Shown here piece by piece: positions 10,080-17,755 of a DNA stretch of 64,000 nt. Where the stretch lies: positions 26,394 to 90,393 of the forward strand of contig NZ_NFKT01000020.1 in NCBI RefSeq assembly GCF_002160525.1, read 5' to 3'. The position numbers and the translations under genes were made by a program. The notes under the pieces were generated by a model that saw only the letters and a list, made by a program, of their open reading frames with translations, made no database searches and was not told the origin of the DNA. Origin of the DNA: Lachnoclostridium sp. An169. Lineage in GTDB: Bacteria > Bacillota > Clostridia > Lachnospirales > Lachnospiraceae. Every line of letters starts with the position of its first letter. Position 1 is the stretch's first letter.

Positions 10080-10118
10080 GCAGATCCGGACAGTTCAAAG
10101 TAAACCACCCGGATCTGC
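10080..10118 (-). terminator. Putative terminator of the 87-residue peptide gene
   Basis: A perfect 10-bp inverted repeat (GCAGATCCGG / CCGGATCTGC, 19-nt loop) lies just after the peptide stop codon on the minus strand and is followed by a pyrimidine-rich tract (TTCTCTCTGTC) rather than a pure T-run. Confidence 0.55.
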
Positions 10119-10127
10119 GTATAATGA

Positions 10128-10391
10128 TTATGCGAGGCAGCCGGAAATAGCTGTTACCTTATCTCCGGATACAGTATTCTGCATTTCACCCGTAGTATAT
10201 GTAATATTCGTATCCTGGATGATGCCGTCACTGGTACATCTGTAATCTGCACCACCCCTGGTAATACCGCCGAGGTCATAGTAAATATATTTTACTTCAT
10301 ACCCACTCCCGCTATCATCACCACTTGCCGCAATATTCTCGTTCATCTTTACACTGAACACCTTCATCTCCGGTGATTTCCATGTCTTCAT
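10128..10391 (-). CDS. Candidate modified-peptide precursor, 87 residues
   Basis: Starts MKTWKSPEMKVFSVKMNENI followed by AASGDDSGSG, then a Tyr/Gly/Thr-rich tail with two cysteines (YRCTSDG and AISGCLA). The first 24 residues match the 38-residue peptide at 18648-18764 at 16 of 24 positions, with W at 4, P at 7 and ENIA near 18-21, while the tails are unrelated. That is the leader/core pattern of RiPP precursors. I chose the start at 10391 because it follows AAGGGGGTGAG; the frame extends further up to 10430. It is monocistronic, with a TATAAT at 10443-10448 upstream and a hairpin downstream. No signal peptide is visible. Function is inferred only. Confidence 0.6.
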   Translation of the reverse strand: MKTWKSPEMKVFSVKMNENIAASGDDSGSGYEVKYIYYDLGGITRGGADYRCTSDGIIQDTNITYTTGEMQNTVSGDKVTAISGCLA

Positions 10392-10442
10392 TCCACTCAC
10401 CCCCTTTTCTTTCGCTGCAATTTTAATCATGCAGTTTCTGTT

Positions 10443-10448
10443 ATTATA
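10443..10448 (-). promoter_or_regulatory. -10 element upstream of the 87-residue peptide gene
   Basis: A consensus TATAAT on the minus strand about 50 bp before the start codon. No convincing -35 is seen 17 bp upstream, so an activator or an alternative recognition mode is possible. Confidence 0.5.
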
Positions 10449-10570
10449 CTAGCACATTTTTTCCTGAATCTCCACCTAATTTATCCTTATGGGGCATATA
10501 TTTCACTCAGTATTTCGTCAATTTTCTGTCTTTCATCCGGAAGAAATCTCTTTCTCCTTTTTTTACTCTA

Positions 10571-10579
10571 TGCTATACT
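10571..10579 (+). promoter_or_regulatory. Extended -10 promoter for the SDR-pduB pair
   Basis: TGCTATACT on the plus strand (extended -10 TGnTATACT) with a weak -35 (TTTCTC at 10551-10556, 17-bp spacing to TATACT). A small perfect hairpin GGGCATAATGCCC follows at 10589-10601 in the leader. Confidence 0.5.
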
Positions 10580-10627
10580 GTTATGGATGGGCATAATGCC
10601 CAAATACATTAAAAAGGAGAGTTTCCT

Positions 10628-11359
10628 TTGAAACGCAGAACTGTTCTGATTACCGGTTCTTCCCGTGGCATTGGCCGCGCCTGTGCCCTGGCATTTTCCG
10701 GAGCCGGTTATCATGTTTTTATAAATGGCAGAAAATCGAGGGATAAACTGGAAAAGCTGGCGGAAGAGATCCGCTCATCAGGAGGGACTTGTACAGTTCT
10801 TCCCGGAGATGTCAGCAGACCGGAAGACGTGCGCGCTCTCTTCCTCAAAATCGAGGCAGAAACAGATGGTCTGGACGTGCTGGTCAACAATGCCGGGATC
10901 GCCTGGTTTGGACTTCTGACCGATATGACGGATGAAGACTGGAATACAGTCATCAGCACAAACCTCTCTTCGGCATTTTACTGCTGCCGCGCCGCTATTC
11001 CATACATGGTTTCCCGGAAAAGCGGACGGATTATAAATATCTCCTCCATGTGGGGAACTTCCGGCGCTTCCTGCGAAGCCGCCTATTCCGCCTCAAAAGC
11101 AGGACTCAACGGATTGACAAAAGCCCTTGCCAAAGAACTTGCGCCCAGCAATATTCAGGTAAATGCCATTGCCTGCGGGGTGATCGATACGGATATGAAT
11201 GCCCGGCTTGATGCAGAAGAGCGCAGCGCGCTTATGGAAGAAGTTCCGGCAGGAAGATTCGCCTCCCCGGAAGAAGCCGCGAAGATGGTTCTCATGCTGG
11301 CCGAAGCCCCGGAATACCTGACCGGACAGATTATCGGTTTTGACGGGGGATTTATATAA
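10628..11359 (+). CDS. SDR family NAD(P)-dependent oxidoreductase (FabG-like)
   Basis: A 243-residue classical short-chain dehydrogenase. It has the cofactor loop TGSSRGIG (8-15), NNAG (88-91 region), the catalytic Ser in NISSMWG and YSASKAG (YxxxK), and the C-terminal QIIGFDGGF typical of FabG. It starts with TTG, supported by AAAAAGGAGAG upstream. The closest functional groups are 3-oxoacyl-ACP reductases and the EF-P 5-aminopentanone reductase group; sequence alone does not choose between them. It is followed 24 bp later by a PduB-type shell protein on the same strand, so a ketone or aldehyde substrate handled near a microcompartment is also conceivable. Confidence 0.85.
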   Translation: MKRRTVLITGSSRGIGRACALAFSGAGYHVFINGRKSRDKLEKLAEEIRSSGGTCTVLPGDVSRPEDVRALFLKIEAETDGLDVLVNNAGIAWFGLLTDMTDEDWNTVISTNLSSAFYCCRAAIPYMVSRKSGRIINISSMWGTSGASCEAAYSASKAGLNGLTKALAKELAPSNIQVNAIACGVIDTDMNARLDAEERSALMEEVPAGRFASPEEAAKMVLMLAEAPEYLTGQIIGFDGGFI

Positions 11360-11383
11360 ACATAACGGAGGATTTCTACAACT

Positions 11384-12109
11384 ATGATTGATGTAAACAA
11401 CCTGACGTCCATTCCCATGGACTGTTCACTTACTGAATTTGTCGGAACGACTGTTCTGGACACTATCGGGCTTGTAATTCCCGGAATCGAGCCCTCTCTT
11501 CTGGATAAAATGAACCTGAAAAAGCAGTACAAAAGTCTCGGTCTGATCAGTTCCCGCACCGGCGCCGCAGGACAGATCAACGCCGTCGATGAGGCGGTAA
11601 AATCTACCAACACGGAAGTCGTCTCCATCGAACTTCCACGGGACACAAAAGGATGGGGCGGACACGGCTGCTTTATCATCCTCGGCGGCGACAGTGTGTC
11701 GGATGTTCGCCGGGCAGTGGACATTTCCCTGAAATATATTGAAAAATATGCGGGCGAGCTTTACATCAGCCAGGCAGGGCATCTGGAATTCACCTATTCG
11801 GCCTGCGCAGACCGGGCGCTGAACATGGCATTTAACGCGCCGGTGGGGAAGCCCTTCGGATTTTTCTGCGGTTCCCCGGCGGCAATCGGTCTTGTAATGG
11901 CAGATCTGGCAGTCAAATCCTCACCTGTAGAGATCGTAAAGTACATGACACCGGACAACGGCACCAGTCACTCCAACGAGGTGATCGCAGCCGTCACCGG
12001 TGACGCGGACGCGGTGAAAAATGCCGTTCTCACCGCCAGGGAGGTCGGACTGCAGCTTCTTGTATCCCTCGGCAGCTATCCGGAGACACCATCCAGACCA
12101 TTTCTTTGA
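11384..12109 (+). CDS. pduB: PduB-type bacterial microcompartment shell protein (tandem BMC, trimer-forming)
   Basis: A 241-residue protein with two BMC folds in tandem. It shows the PduB signatures CSLTEFVGTTVLDTIGLVIP, SLGLISSRTGAAGQINAVDEA, VVSIELPRDTKGWGGHG, and in the second half GFFCGSPAAIGLVMADLAVK and REVGLQLL. PduB proteins form pseudohexameric trimers in shells around propanediol, ethanolamine or related enzyme cores. It lacks the N-terminal core-binding extension of longer PduB forms, starting almost directly at the first BMC fold. No other shell or core gene lies in this window, so it is an orphan, paired only with the upstream SDR. It converges on the ferredoxin-nitroreductase gene. 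Confidence 0.88.
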   Translation: MIDVNNLTSIPMDCSLTEFVGTTVLDTIGLVIPGIEPSLLDKMNLKKQYKSLGLISSRTGAAGQINAVDEAVKSTNTEVVSIELPRDTKGWGGHGCFIILGGDSVSDVRRAVDISLKYIEKYAGELYISQAGHLEFTYSACADRALNMAFNAPVGKPFGFFCGSPAAIGLVMADLAVKSSPVEIVKYMTPDNGTSHSNEVIAAVTGDADAVKNAVLTAREVGLQLLVSLGSYPETPSRPFL

Positions 12110-12136
12110 CAGTATTCCGGTTTGCTGTGCCGTGCT

Positions 12137-12928
12137 TTATTTCCACTGTATGTCAGCCTTTTTTCTCGGCGCTGTCCTTCTGTATGTAACCGCCGGATAT
12201 CCCAGCAGCATACAGCAGGCCGCCGGGAGGTCCGGTATGCCAAGCCACTCTTTCGCCTTCGGACATGCCTCCACTACGCTCTGAAGGTATCCGTCAAAGA
12301 GCACTCCCAGACCTTCGGCAACAGCCATCGTCTCCATATTCGCCGCTGCCAGCCCGGCGTCCAGGGTATTTTCCGCACCGATCACCACGCAGACCGGAGC
12401 ATTAAAGAACAGGCCGTCATCCGCCCTGTCTTTCCTTCTTTTCCGGTACATGAACTTGAACAGCATGGAATAGTGGGGCATTGTCTTTTTGATACTCTCT
12501 GCCATCCGGGGCACTTCCTCCCAGAGAAGATCCTTAAATTCTTCCAGATGTTCCTGGACCACGATAAAGCGGCATCCCTGCCGGTTCTTTGCGGTTTCCG
12601 TGTACCGTCCCGCCTGAAGGATGCGTTCCAGTTTCTCCTGCTCCACATGCTGGTCTTTATATCTGCGGATACTCCGGCGGAATTTCAGGGCATGCAGAAA
12701 ATGCTCCGGTTCCAGATGAAACTTCTCCGCATCATACTCTTCCACTTCATCCATGTCGTATTCCGGAATTGCCACGGCTCTCACCGGACAGACTGCCACG
12801 CAGTGTCCGCACTGAATGCATTCCGGTGTGTAAACAGCCTTTCCTTCCTCCAGCTTCAGTCTGTCTGCAGGACAGTCGCTTACGCACTGCCCGCAGCCAA
12901 TACATTTTTCTCTGTCTATTACAATCAT
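12137..12928 (-). CDS. Ferredoxin-nitroreductase fusion flavoprotein
   Basis: A 263-residue protein. The N-terminal 60 residues hold two [4Fe-4S] motifs, CIGCGQCVSDCP and CIQCGHCVAVCP. The remainder is a nitroreductase fold beginning at FRRSIRRYKDQHV (FMN phosphate binding) and ending VVEACPKAKEWLGIPDL...LLGYP. Such proteins are common in anaerobes and reduce nitro or quinone-like compounds with electrons from ferredoxin; the physiological substrate is unknown. The start at 12928 (MIVIDREKCIGCG) follows AGGAGGACAGACA and begins at the first cluster motif. Confidence 0.92.
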   Translation of the reverse strand: MIVIDREKCIGCGQCVSDCPADRLKLEEGKAVYTPECIQCGHCVAVCPVRAVAIPEYDMDEVEEYDAEKFHLEPEHFLHALKFRRSIRRYKDQHVEQEKLERILQAGRYTETAKNRQGCRFIVVQEHLEEFKDLLWEEVPRMAESIKKTMPHYSMLFKFMYRKRRKDRADDGLFFNAPVCVVIGAENTLDAGLAAANMETMAVAEGLGVLFDGYLQSVVEACPKAKEWLGIPDLPAACCMLLGYPAVTYRRTAPRKKADIQWK

Positions 12929-13027
12929 TGTCTGTCCTCCTGATACTCTTTGCACTTCTTCTCTTGCGTTTCTCTTCTTTCCGCTTCTCATCCTGCACTT
13001 CACCTGTAAGTTGCGCCGCGCACTTTC

Positions 13028-14266
13028 TTATACCCTGCCATATATCTCCGGCGGCACATACGCTTTTACCGCGATTCCCTCCGGCACATACTCCTCGGAA
13101 ACAAGCTGTCCCCTGCTTCGGATCAGCTGGATTTTTCCGGCCTCTCCAAAGTCATACAGCCTCTCAATATAAATCTGGTCTTTCCGGATAATCTCAAGGA
13201 GAGCTTCCTTCAGTTCATCCAGTCCCTGTCCGGTTTTGGCAGAAGTCAGAATGGAATAGTCCGCCTGAAAATCCCGCTGATTCACCGGATGTTCCAGACG
13301 GTCCTGCTTATTGAACAGCGTTACTACCGGTTTCCCCTCCGCTCCAAGCTGGCGCAGCGTCTCATACACCACATGCATCTGCGTATCCATCTGTGGATTA
13401 GACGCATCCACAACATGGATGATAATATCGGCATACTTTGCCTCTTCCAGTGTACTCTTAAATGCTTCCACGAGATGATGGGGAAGTTTCCGTATAAAAC
13501 CGACTGTATCGGTGATCAGGATTTCCTGGGTATTGTCAAGCATCAGCGAGCGGGTTGTGGTATCCAGTGTGGAAAACAGCATGGCATCCTCCAGAATTCC
13601 CGCATCGGTCAGGGCATTTTCAATACTGCTCTTTCCCGCTGAAGTGTATCCCACAAGAGCAGCCACTTTCAGTCCGGAATTTCTTCGCTGCGCACGGATA
13701 AGATCCCGGTGGCGCTCCACGTCTTTCAGCTCCCGCTTAAGGCGGCTGATGCGCTCCCGGATAAGCCTGCGGTCCATCTCCAGCTTCTTTTCTCCGGGAC
13801 CTCTCGTCCCGATTCCGCCGCCCAGACGGGACAGCGATTTTCCAAGCCCCGAAAGCCGGGAGGCACGGTAGCGCAACTGTGCCAGTTCCACCTGGATCTT
13901 TCCTTCTCCGGACACTGCACGTGCAGCAAAAATATCCAGAATCAGAAGGGTCCGGTCCATAATTTTTACTGACAGGGCTTCTTCCAGGTTCCCAAGCTGT
14001 GCGCTGGTCAGCTCATCATCACAGATAATTCCCGTGGCGTCAGTCTCCCAGATCAGATCCTTAAGTTCCTCAATCTTCCCTTTTCCCACATACGTCCCCG
14101 GATGAACGGACTCTCTCGCCTGAATCACTCTTCCCGCCACCTGTGCGCCCGCCGTTTTTGCAAGTTCAGCGAGTTCGTCCAGGGACTGATCCGCAGGGAT
14201 CTCGCCGCCTGCCTCCACAGCTACGAGAATTACCCGCTCCTCAACATGTTCCATATCATACAACAT
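13028..14266 (-). CDS. hflX: Ribosome-associated GTPase HflX
   Basis: A 412-residue HflX. The N-terminal ribosome-binding domain contains VHPGTYVGKGKIEELK, a helical linker contains GPGEKKLEMDRRLIRERI, and the G domain has G1 GYTSAGKSS, G3 DTVGFIRKLPHHLVEAF and G4 NKQD. HflX splits stalled or hibernating ribosomes under stress. Length and order are standard. It lies 22 bp after mnmM in the same direction, with AGAGGA ahead of the ATG. Confidence 0.96.
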   Translation of the reverse strand: MLYDMEHVEERVILVAVEAGGEIPADQSLDELAELAKTAGAQVAGRVIQARESVHPGTYVGKGKIEELKDLIWETDATGIICDDELTSAQLGNLEEALSVKIMDRTLLILDIFAARAVSGEGKIQVELAQLRYRASRLSGLGKSLSRLGGGIGTRGPGEKKLEMDRRLIRERISRLKRELKDVERHRDLIRAQRRNSGLKVAALVGYTSAGKSSIENALTDAGILEDAMLFSTLDTTTRSLMLDNTQEILITDTVGFIRKLPHHLVEAFKSTLEEAKYADIIIHVVDASNPQMDTQMHVVYETLRQLGAEGKPVVTLFNKQDRLEHPVNQRDFQADYSILTSAKTGQGLDELKEALLEIIRKDQIYIERLYDFGEAGKIQLIRSRGQLVSEEYVPEGIAVKAYVPPEIYGRV

Positions 14267-14288
14267 AAGTTCGTTCCTCTGTCTTTCC

Positions 14289-14864
14289 TTATTTTAACCG
14301 GATAACAAACACCGGAAGCGGCGGATCGTTTTTCCTGTTATAAAATTCATGTATCAGTACAAGCCATTTCCCGGGATCCAGATTTTTCAGATATCCGAGC
14401 AGTGCTTCCTTTTCTTCATAGCCTGTATCTCCTCCGCTGTAGATGCACAGCCCCATCACCCCTCCTGTTTTCAGAAGGTCAAGTCCCTGTTTCACTGCCA
14501 TAAGGCTTGTCTCTGCCTTTGTCGCCAGACTGTGATCTCCTCCCGGCAGATAGCCGAAATTAAACATAATCACGCTGATCTTTTCCCGGACATATGAGGA
14601 CATATGCTCGTGTCCGCCGCAGATTAATACGGCACGATCCTCACATCCTGCTTCTGTCAGACGGCGGCGGGTGTTTTCCACGGCTGTCTCCTGTACGTCA
14701 AAAGCATATACTTTTCCTGCCCTTCCCACATTCTGACAGAGGAAAAGAGTATCATTCCCGTTTCCGCAGGTAGCGTCAACACAGCAGTCTCCTTCACAGA
14801 TATAGTCTGCAAGAAAATGGTGACAATATTCTGTTATCTGGTATTTCGTTCTGAAATCGGACAT
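14289..14864 (-). CDS. mnmM: tRNA (mnm5s2U-type) methyltransferase MnmM (YtqB family)
   Basis: A 191-residue class I SAM-dependent methyltransferase of the rRNA_methylase/YtqB family. It shows motif I VDATCGNGNDT, a motif II acidic residue in YAFDVQ, and the family segment IMFNFGYLPGGDHSLATKAETSL. The Bacillus homologue methylates nm5s2U to mnm5s2U at the tRNA wobble position. The start at 14864 (MSDFRTKYQITEY) follows CAGGAGGAGATC. It sits between the Rpn-type nuclease gene and hflX in one direction. Confidence 0.88.
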   Translation of the reverse strand: MSDFRTKYQITEYCHHFLADYICEGDCCVDATCGNGNDTLFLCQNVGRAGKVYAFDVQETAVENTRRRLTEAGCEDRAVLICGGHEHMSSYVREKISVIMFNFGYLPGGDHSLATKAETSLMAVKQGLDLLKTGGVMGLCIYSGGDTGYEEKEALLGYLKNLDPGKWLVLIHEFYNRKNDPPLPVFVIRLK

Positions 14865-14894
14865 GATCTCCTCCTGGTCGTGAAACACGCCGCT

Positions 14895-15848
14895 TTATTG
14901 CGACATAGTCTGCTCCTTATTCCATTCTTCCTGCAACTCTTCTGCTTCTTTCCTGTTTATTTCCAACATGTCTGCCGCCACATCAAGGCTGATTCCGTTT
15001 TCCAGCATTTTCCCAAGCATTTTCTTCTGCGCAGCCCGTTCCCCCAACTCAAACCCACGCTTTTCTCCGCGCCGTTCCGCACTCCTCATCTGTGTGTTAT
15101 AATCCAGGACAGCCCGTTCTCTCGCCTCATACTCCAGCCTCTTTTTCTCATCCATGCTCAGCCTCTTTAATTCATTATAGGCTTCTTCAAAATATTCATC
15201 TTTCTCTGCCATATCTTCGAACTCCTTTTTGGTCTTCCCGCTTAGAAAACGCATCCAGCGGATCACACCTTTCTCGTTCTTATCTTCCTCCGGCAGTTTT
15301 TTCAATTCCAGAATGTGCAGTTCCATCAGGTTCGTATACTGTTCTCCGGTCTCCACATCACATAGGGCAATTTTCCGATAACAGCGATTATCCCGGGGAA
15401 AATGAAGGAAATCAAGGATACTGACATGGATACAGGGTTTTAACACCTCATAGGACTCACCCTTTCGGATCTGCCCGGTATATACCTTGCATTCATAAAA
15501 CAGAACCCGGTTCGGCCAGAATTCAAAATACGGAACCTGCATCTCCATGTTGAGTTTTCCGCCGCCTTCCAGTTCCACGCTCACATCAAGAATTCCCAGT
15601 TTATCGTCTCCGGAATCTTTACGCAGCTCTGTAGGGATCAGTGTTGTCCTACGTATCTCCTCCGGATTTTTTCCGAGAACAGCCGCGATAAACCCTTTCC
15701 GCACCTTCTCATTGTTCATCAGCTCTTTAAAGCAGAAATCTACCGTGGGAAGCATAATAAAATCGTCATTCTTTCCGCTGTTTTCCTGGTGTTCTTCATA
15801 CGTTAAGTTTTCTTCACGGTCATTGACTTTTCTCTCTTCTTTGTTCAT
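14895..15848 (-). CDS. Rpn family nuclease / PD-(D/E)XK transposase-like protein
   Basis: A 317-residue protein of the recombination-promoting nuclease (PDDEXK_2) family. It shows LPTVDFCFKELM near residue 33, then LGILDVSVELEGGGKLNMEMQ, which supplies the D...ExQ nuclease motif, followed by FEFWPNRVLFYECKVYTGQI. The C-terminal third is a charged coiled coil (ARERAVLDYNTQMRSAERRGEKRGFELGERAAQKKM) written here as adjoining parts: ARERAVLDYN, TQMRSAERRG, EKRGFELGE. Family members promote RecA-independent recombination and may be selfish elements. No terminal repeats flank the gene directly, but a 13-bp inverted repeat lies 150 bp upstream. Confidence 0.85.
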   Translation of the reverse strand: MNKEERKVNDREENLTYEEHQENSGKNDDFIMLPTVDFCFKELMNNEKVRKGFIAAVLGKNPEEIRRTTLIPTELRKDSGDDKLGILDVSVELEGGGKLNMEMQVPYFEFWPNRVLFYECKVYTGQIRKGESYEVLKPCIHVSILDFLHFPRDNRCYRKIALCDVETGEQYTNLMELHILELKKLPEEDKNEKGVIRWMRFLSGKTKKEFEDMAEKDEYFEEAYNELKRLSMDEKKRLEYEARERAVLDYNTQMRSAERRGEKRGFELGERAAQKKMLGKMLENGISLDVAADMLEINRKEAEELQEEWNKEQTMSQ

Positions 15849-15998
15849 ATTGTCCTCTTTATCTTACCACGTTCTCTCCGAAAACACCACCCGTCAGGTT
15901 ACTGTTCAAACTCTGGATTATCCCGGCAGAACTGCCGGCTGAATTATTTTTCAGATCTCCTGTCTCAGAGCTGCTCTGTTCAGATTTCTCAGAATGTT

Positions 15999-16057
15999 TG
16001 AATGCACCCGGAACTTGCTCCATGCCAGACGGCATTTCTATTCTCCGGGTGCATTCA
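15999..16057. repeat. 13-bp perfect inverted repeat enclosing a second hairpin
   Basis: TGAATGCACCCGG (15999-16011) and CCGGGTGCATTCA (16045-16057) are perfect inverted copies. Between them ATGCC-AGAC-GGCAT (16022-16035) forms a smaller hairpin. No T-run follows on either strand, so it is not a typical terminator; a REP/MITE-like remnant or RNA-processing structure is possible. Confidence 0.7.
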
Positions 16058-16108
16058 CCATATCATGATTCACTTTGAATTACAACCACTGTTTTATAAA
16101 AAGCAGGG

Positions 16109-16148
16109 TTATCAACAAACTAACAGAAGTTATGAAAAGTTATCCACA
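16109..16148 (+). promoter_or_regulatory. Two DnaA-box-like sites
   Basis: TTATCAACA at 16109-16117 and consensus TTATCCACA at 16140-16148, same orientation, 31 bp apart (about three helical turns). They lie in the gene-free interval after the radical SAM gene. Confidence 0.4.
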
Positions 16149-16176
16149 TTGTGTTTCTTATTTTTCTCAGTAATCC

Positions 16177-17247
16177 TTAATTATCCAGCGGTTTTCCATA
16201 GAGCAGATAATTGTACTCCGCCTTTCTGCAGAATCCTTCGGAGATCCTGTCGCAGCCGCCGTTTTCCGCATACAGCAGACCCGGACACCGCTCACAGTAC
16301 TGCTCGTATTTACAGGAACGGCATTCCTCCGGCTGTCTTAAAAGTTCCAGTCTTCCCAGGAGCTGCTCCCAGCACTCCATAAATCTCCCCGGCTGCACCG
16401 GAACTGCCGGTTCACTGAGAAAAGCGCACAGCTGCAGCATTCCATTCCACGTCAGGCAGAATCCTGTCCGATAATTTCCGCACACTTTCAGGAAATCCGT
16501 ACATGGTTTTCTCGGGAATTTTCCCCTGCTCTGTGCCCGGATCTGCCGGATCACTTCCGTCGGAGGAAGCTGCCGCTCAATCTCATGGCTTTTCGCGTCT
16601 GCCGATGCTCCCCGGACCGGATTGATCAGACTGGATGTGTGAATGATCGGAAGGCGATTCTGCTCTGCATACCGGTAAATTCCTTCCAGATCACTTTCAT
16701 TTTCCTTTGTAACCGTTGCTGCCAGATAGAGCGGAATTCCCGCCTCTCTCAACAGCTCCACCGAGCGCTTCACTCTTGTAAAACCGTCAGGAATCCCGCA
16801 GACGCTCTGATAACTCTCATCGGAGGCGCCATAGAGAGTAAAACGCATCACCCGGGGAGGCCGTTTCACAAGCCAGGAAATCATCTCCTCGTCGAGCAGG
16901 TATCCGTTGGAAAAAATCTGGATCAGAAATCCCATATCGTGAACCGCTTCGTAGATCTCCCGGAAGTCCCGGCGCACGAAGGGTTCGCCGCCTGTAAGCG
17001 TCAGTTCGATCATCCCGGCTCTCTGCAGCTCTTCTGCGATACTGATCCATTCACCTGCAGAAAGCTCCCTGCCCACCGAAGGGATTTCATCCGGTTTCAG
17101 ATGAACATAGCACATATTGCAGTTAAAATTGCATCTGGGTGTGAGCTCAAAGACTCCTTTAAATGGAAGCTTTCTCTCATACGCTGCCTTTCTGATCTGA
17201 GACATATATTCGTCCAACCCAAATTCCAGGAATCCACAATCCGGCAT
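16177..17247 (-). CDS. Radical SAM/SPASM domain enzyme
   Basis: A 356-residue enzyme. The radical SAM cluster motif is CNFNCNMC (Cys39, Cys43, Cys46), followed by LTLTGGEPFVRRDF. The C-terminal SPASM region has CGNYRTGFCLTW...LQLCAF and a terminal CRSCKYEQYCERCPG...GGC cluster that would bind auxiliary [4Fe-4S] centres. SPASM enzymes most often modify peptides (sactipeptides, ranthipeptides, PQQ, mycofactocin) or activate sulfatases. The start at 17247 (MPDCGFLEFG) follows AAGGGGG; a longer frame to 17310 overlaps the previous gene. It is the last gene of peptide, GT2, DUF2304, radical SAM, which makes a peptide substrate plausible but unproven. No RiPP recognition domain is evident at its N-terminus. 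Confidence 0.88.
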   Translation of the reverse strand: MPDCGFLEFGLDEYMSQIRKAAYERKLPFKGVFELTPRCNFNCNMCYVHLKPDEIPSVGRELSAGEWISIAEELQRAGMIELTLTGGEPFVRRDFREIYEAVHDMGFLIQIFSNGYLLDEEMISWLVKRPPRVMRFTLYGASDESYQSVCGIPDGFTRVKRSVELLREAGIPLYLAATVTKENESDLEGIYRYAEQNRLPIIHTSSLINPVRGASADAKSHEIERQLPPTEVIRQIRAQSRGKFPRKPCTDFLKVCGNYRTGFCLTWNGMLQLCAFLSEPAVPVQPGRFMECWEQLLGRLELLRQPEECRSCKYEQYCERCPGLLYAENGGCDRISEGFCRKAEYNYLLYGKPLDN

Positions 17248-17266
17248 ATCGTTTTTCCCCCTTCTG

Positions 17267-17740
17267 TCAGCTTTCGCTGTAATATTTGTTCTCCGGATTT
17301 TCACGTTCACATCCCGATCCGGACGTATGGAAATAGCAGATTTTCATCTCCGGTTTCACCCATACTCTTTCCTTTTTCTGTCCTTCGAGTATCTTTTCTT
17401 CCGACACCTGCACCGCTTTGTCACGGATCGCGAGTTCCTCCACAAGGATCCGGATCTTGTGCTCCATCTGGGAACTCTTGATCGTAAGTTGGAATACCCG
17501 CAGCAGCAGTGCAAAGATAATAAGCAGGAAGACCATGTTTACGGTCGAATAAATCCCAAGTCTCTGAGCCATCCAGTCTGCAGCCTTCGGGAAAATACTG
17601 ACCAGTATCAGGATACAGGAAAACAGGATCCAGAATATCGTGTCATGGGTATCAACCTGCGCTTTTTTCAGTTTTCTTGATATGTAAAAGCAGGTGCCGA
17701 CGGACGCCAGTATAAGAATAATCCGCAGAACCAGTGACAT
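17267..17740 (-). CDS. DUF2304 membrane protein with unusual C-terminal tail
   Basis: A 157-residue protein with three hydrophobic segments (LVLRIILILASVGTCFYI, IFWILFSCILILVSIFP, STVNMVFLLIIFALLLRVF) and a following helix (MEHKIRILVEELAIRDK), the normal DUF2304 layout. These proteins usually pair with dolichol-phosphate-type GT2 enzymes, as here: the GT2 lies 15 bp upstream. The odd part is the last 33 residues, containing WVKPEMKICYFHTSGSGC, which resemble the leader-like start of the two small peptides (W-x-x-P-E-M-K). A GTG preceded by AAGGAAAG at 17357-17359 could start a separate 30-residue product of the same frame. Confidence 0.8.
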   Translation of the reverse strand: MSLVLRIILILASVGTCFYISRKLKKAQVDTHDTIFWILFSCILILVSIFPKAADWMAQRLGIYSTVNMVFLLIIFALLLRVFQLTIKSSQMEHKIRILVEELAIRDKAVQVSEEKILEGQKKERVWVKPEMKICYFHTSGSGCERENPENKYYSES

Positions 17741-17755
17741 TTCTTTTTCCTCCTC

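Larger units (their letters stand above)
15849..16176. other. Gene-free interval with inverted repeat and DnaA-box-like sites
   Basis: No plausible ORF was found in this 328-bp stretch. It holds a long inverted repeat (15999-16057), two DnaA-box-like 9-mers (16109-16148) and the leader of the nuclease gene (AGAGGACA just before its start; possible extended -10 TGGTAAGAT upstream). Confidence 0.6.

Noticed and set aside
12137..13003. Longer form of the ferredoxin-nitroreductase starting at 13003
   Set aside because: The extra 25 residues are Arg/Lys-rich without family similarity, while the ATG at 12928 has a strong ribosome site and begins at the iron-sulfur domain.
14895..15848. Active transposable element around the Rpn-type gene
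   Set aside because: No terminal inverted repeats or target duplications bracket the gene; the nearby inverted repeat lies only on one side.
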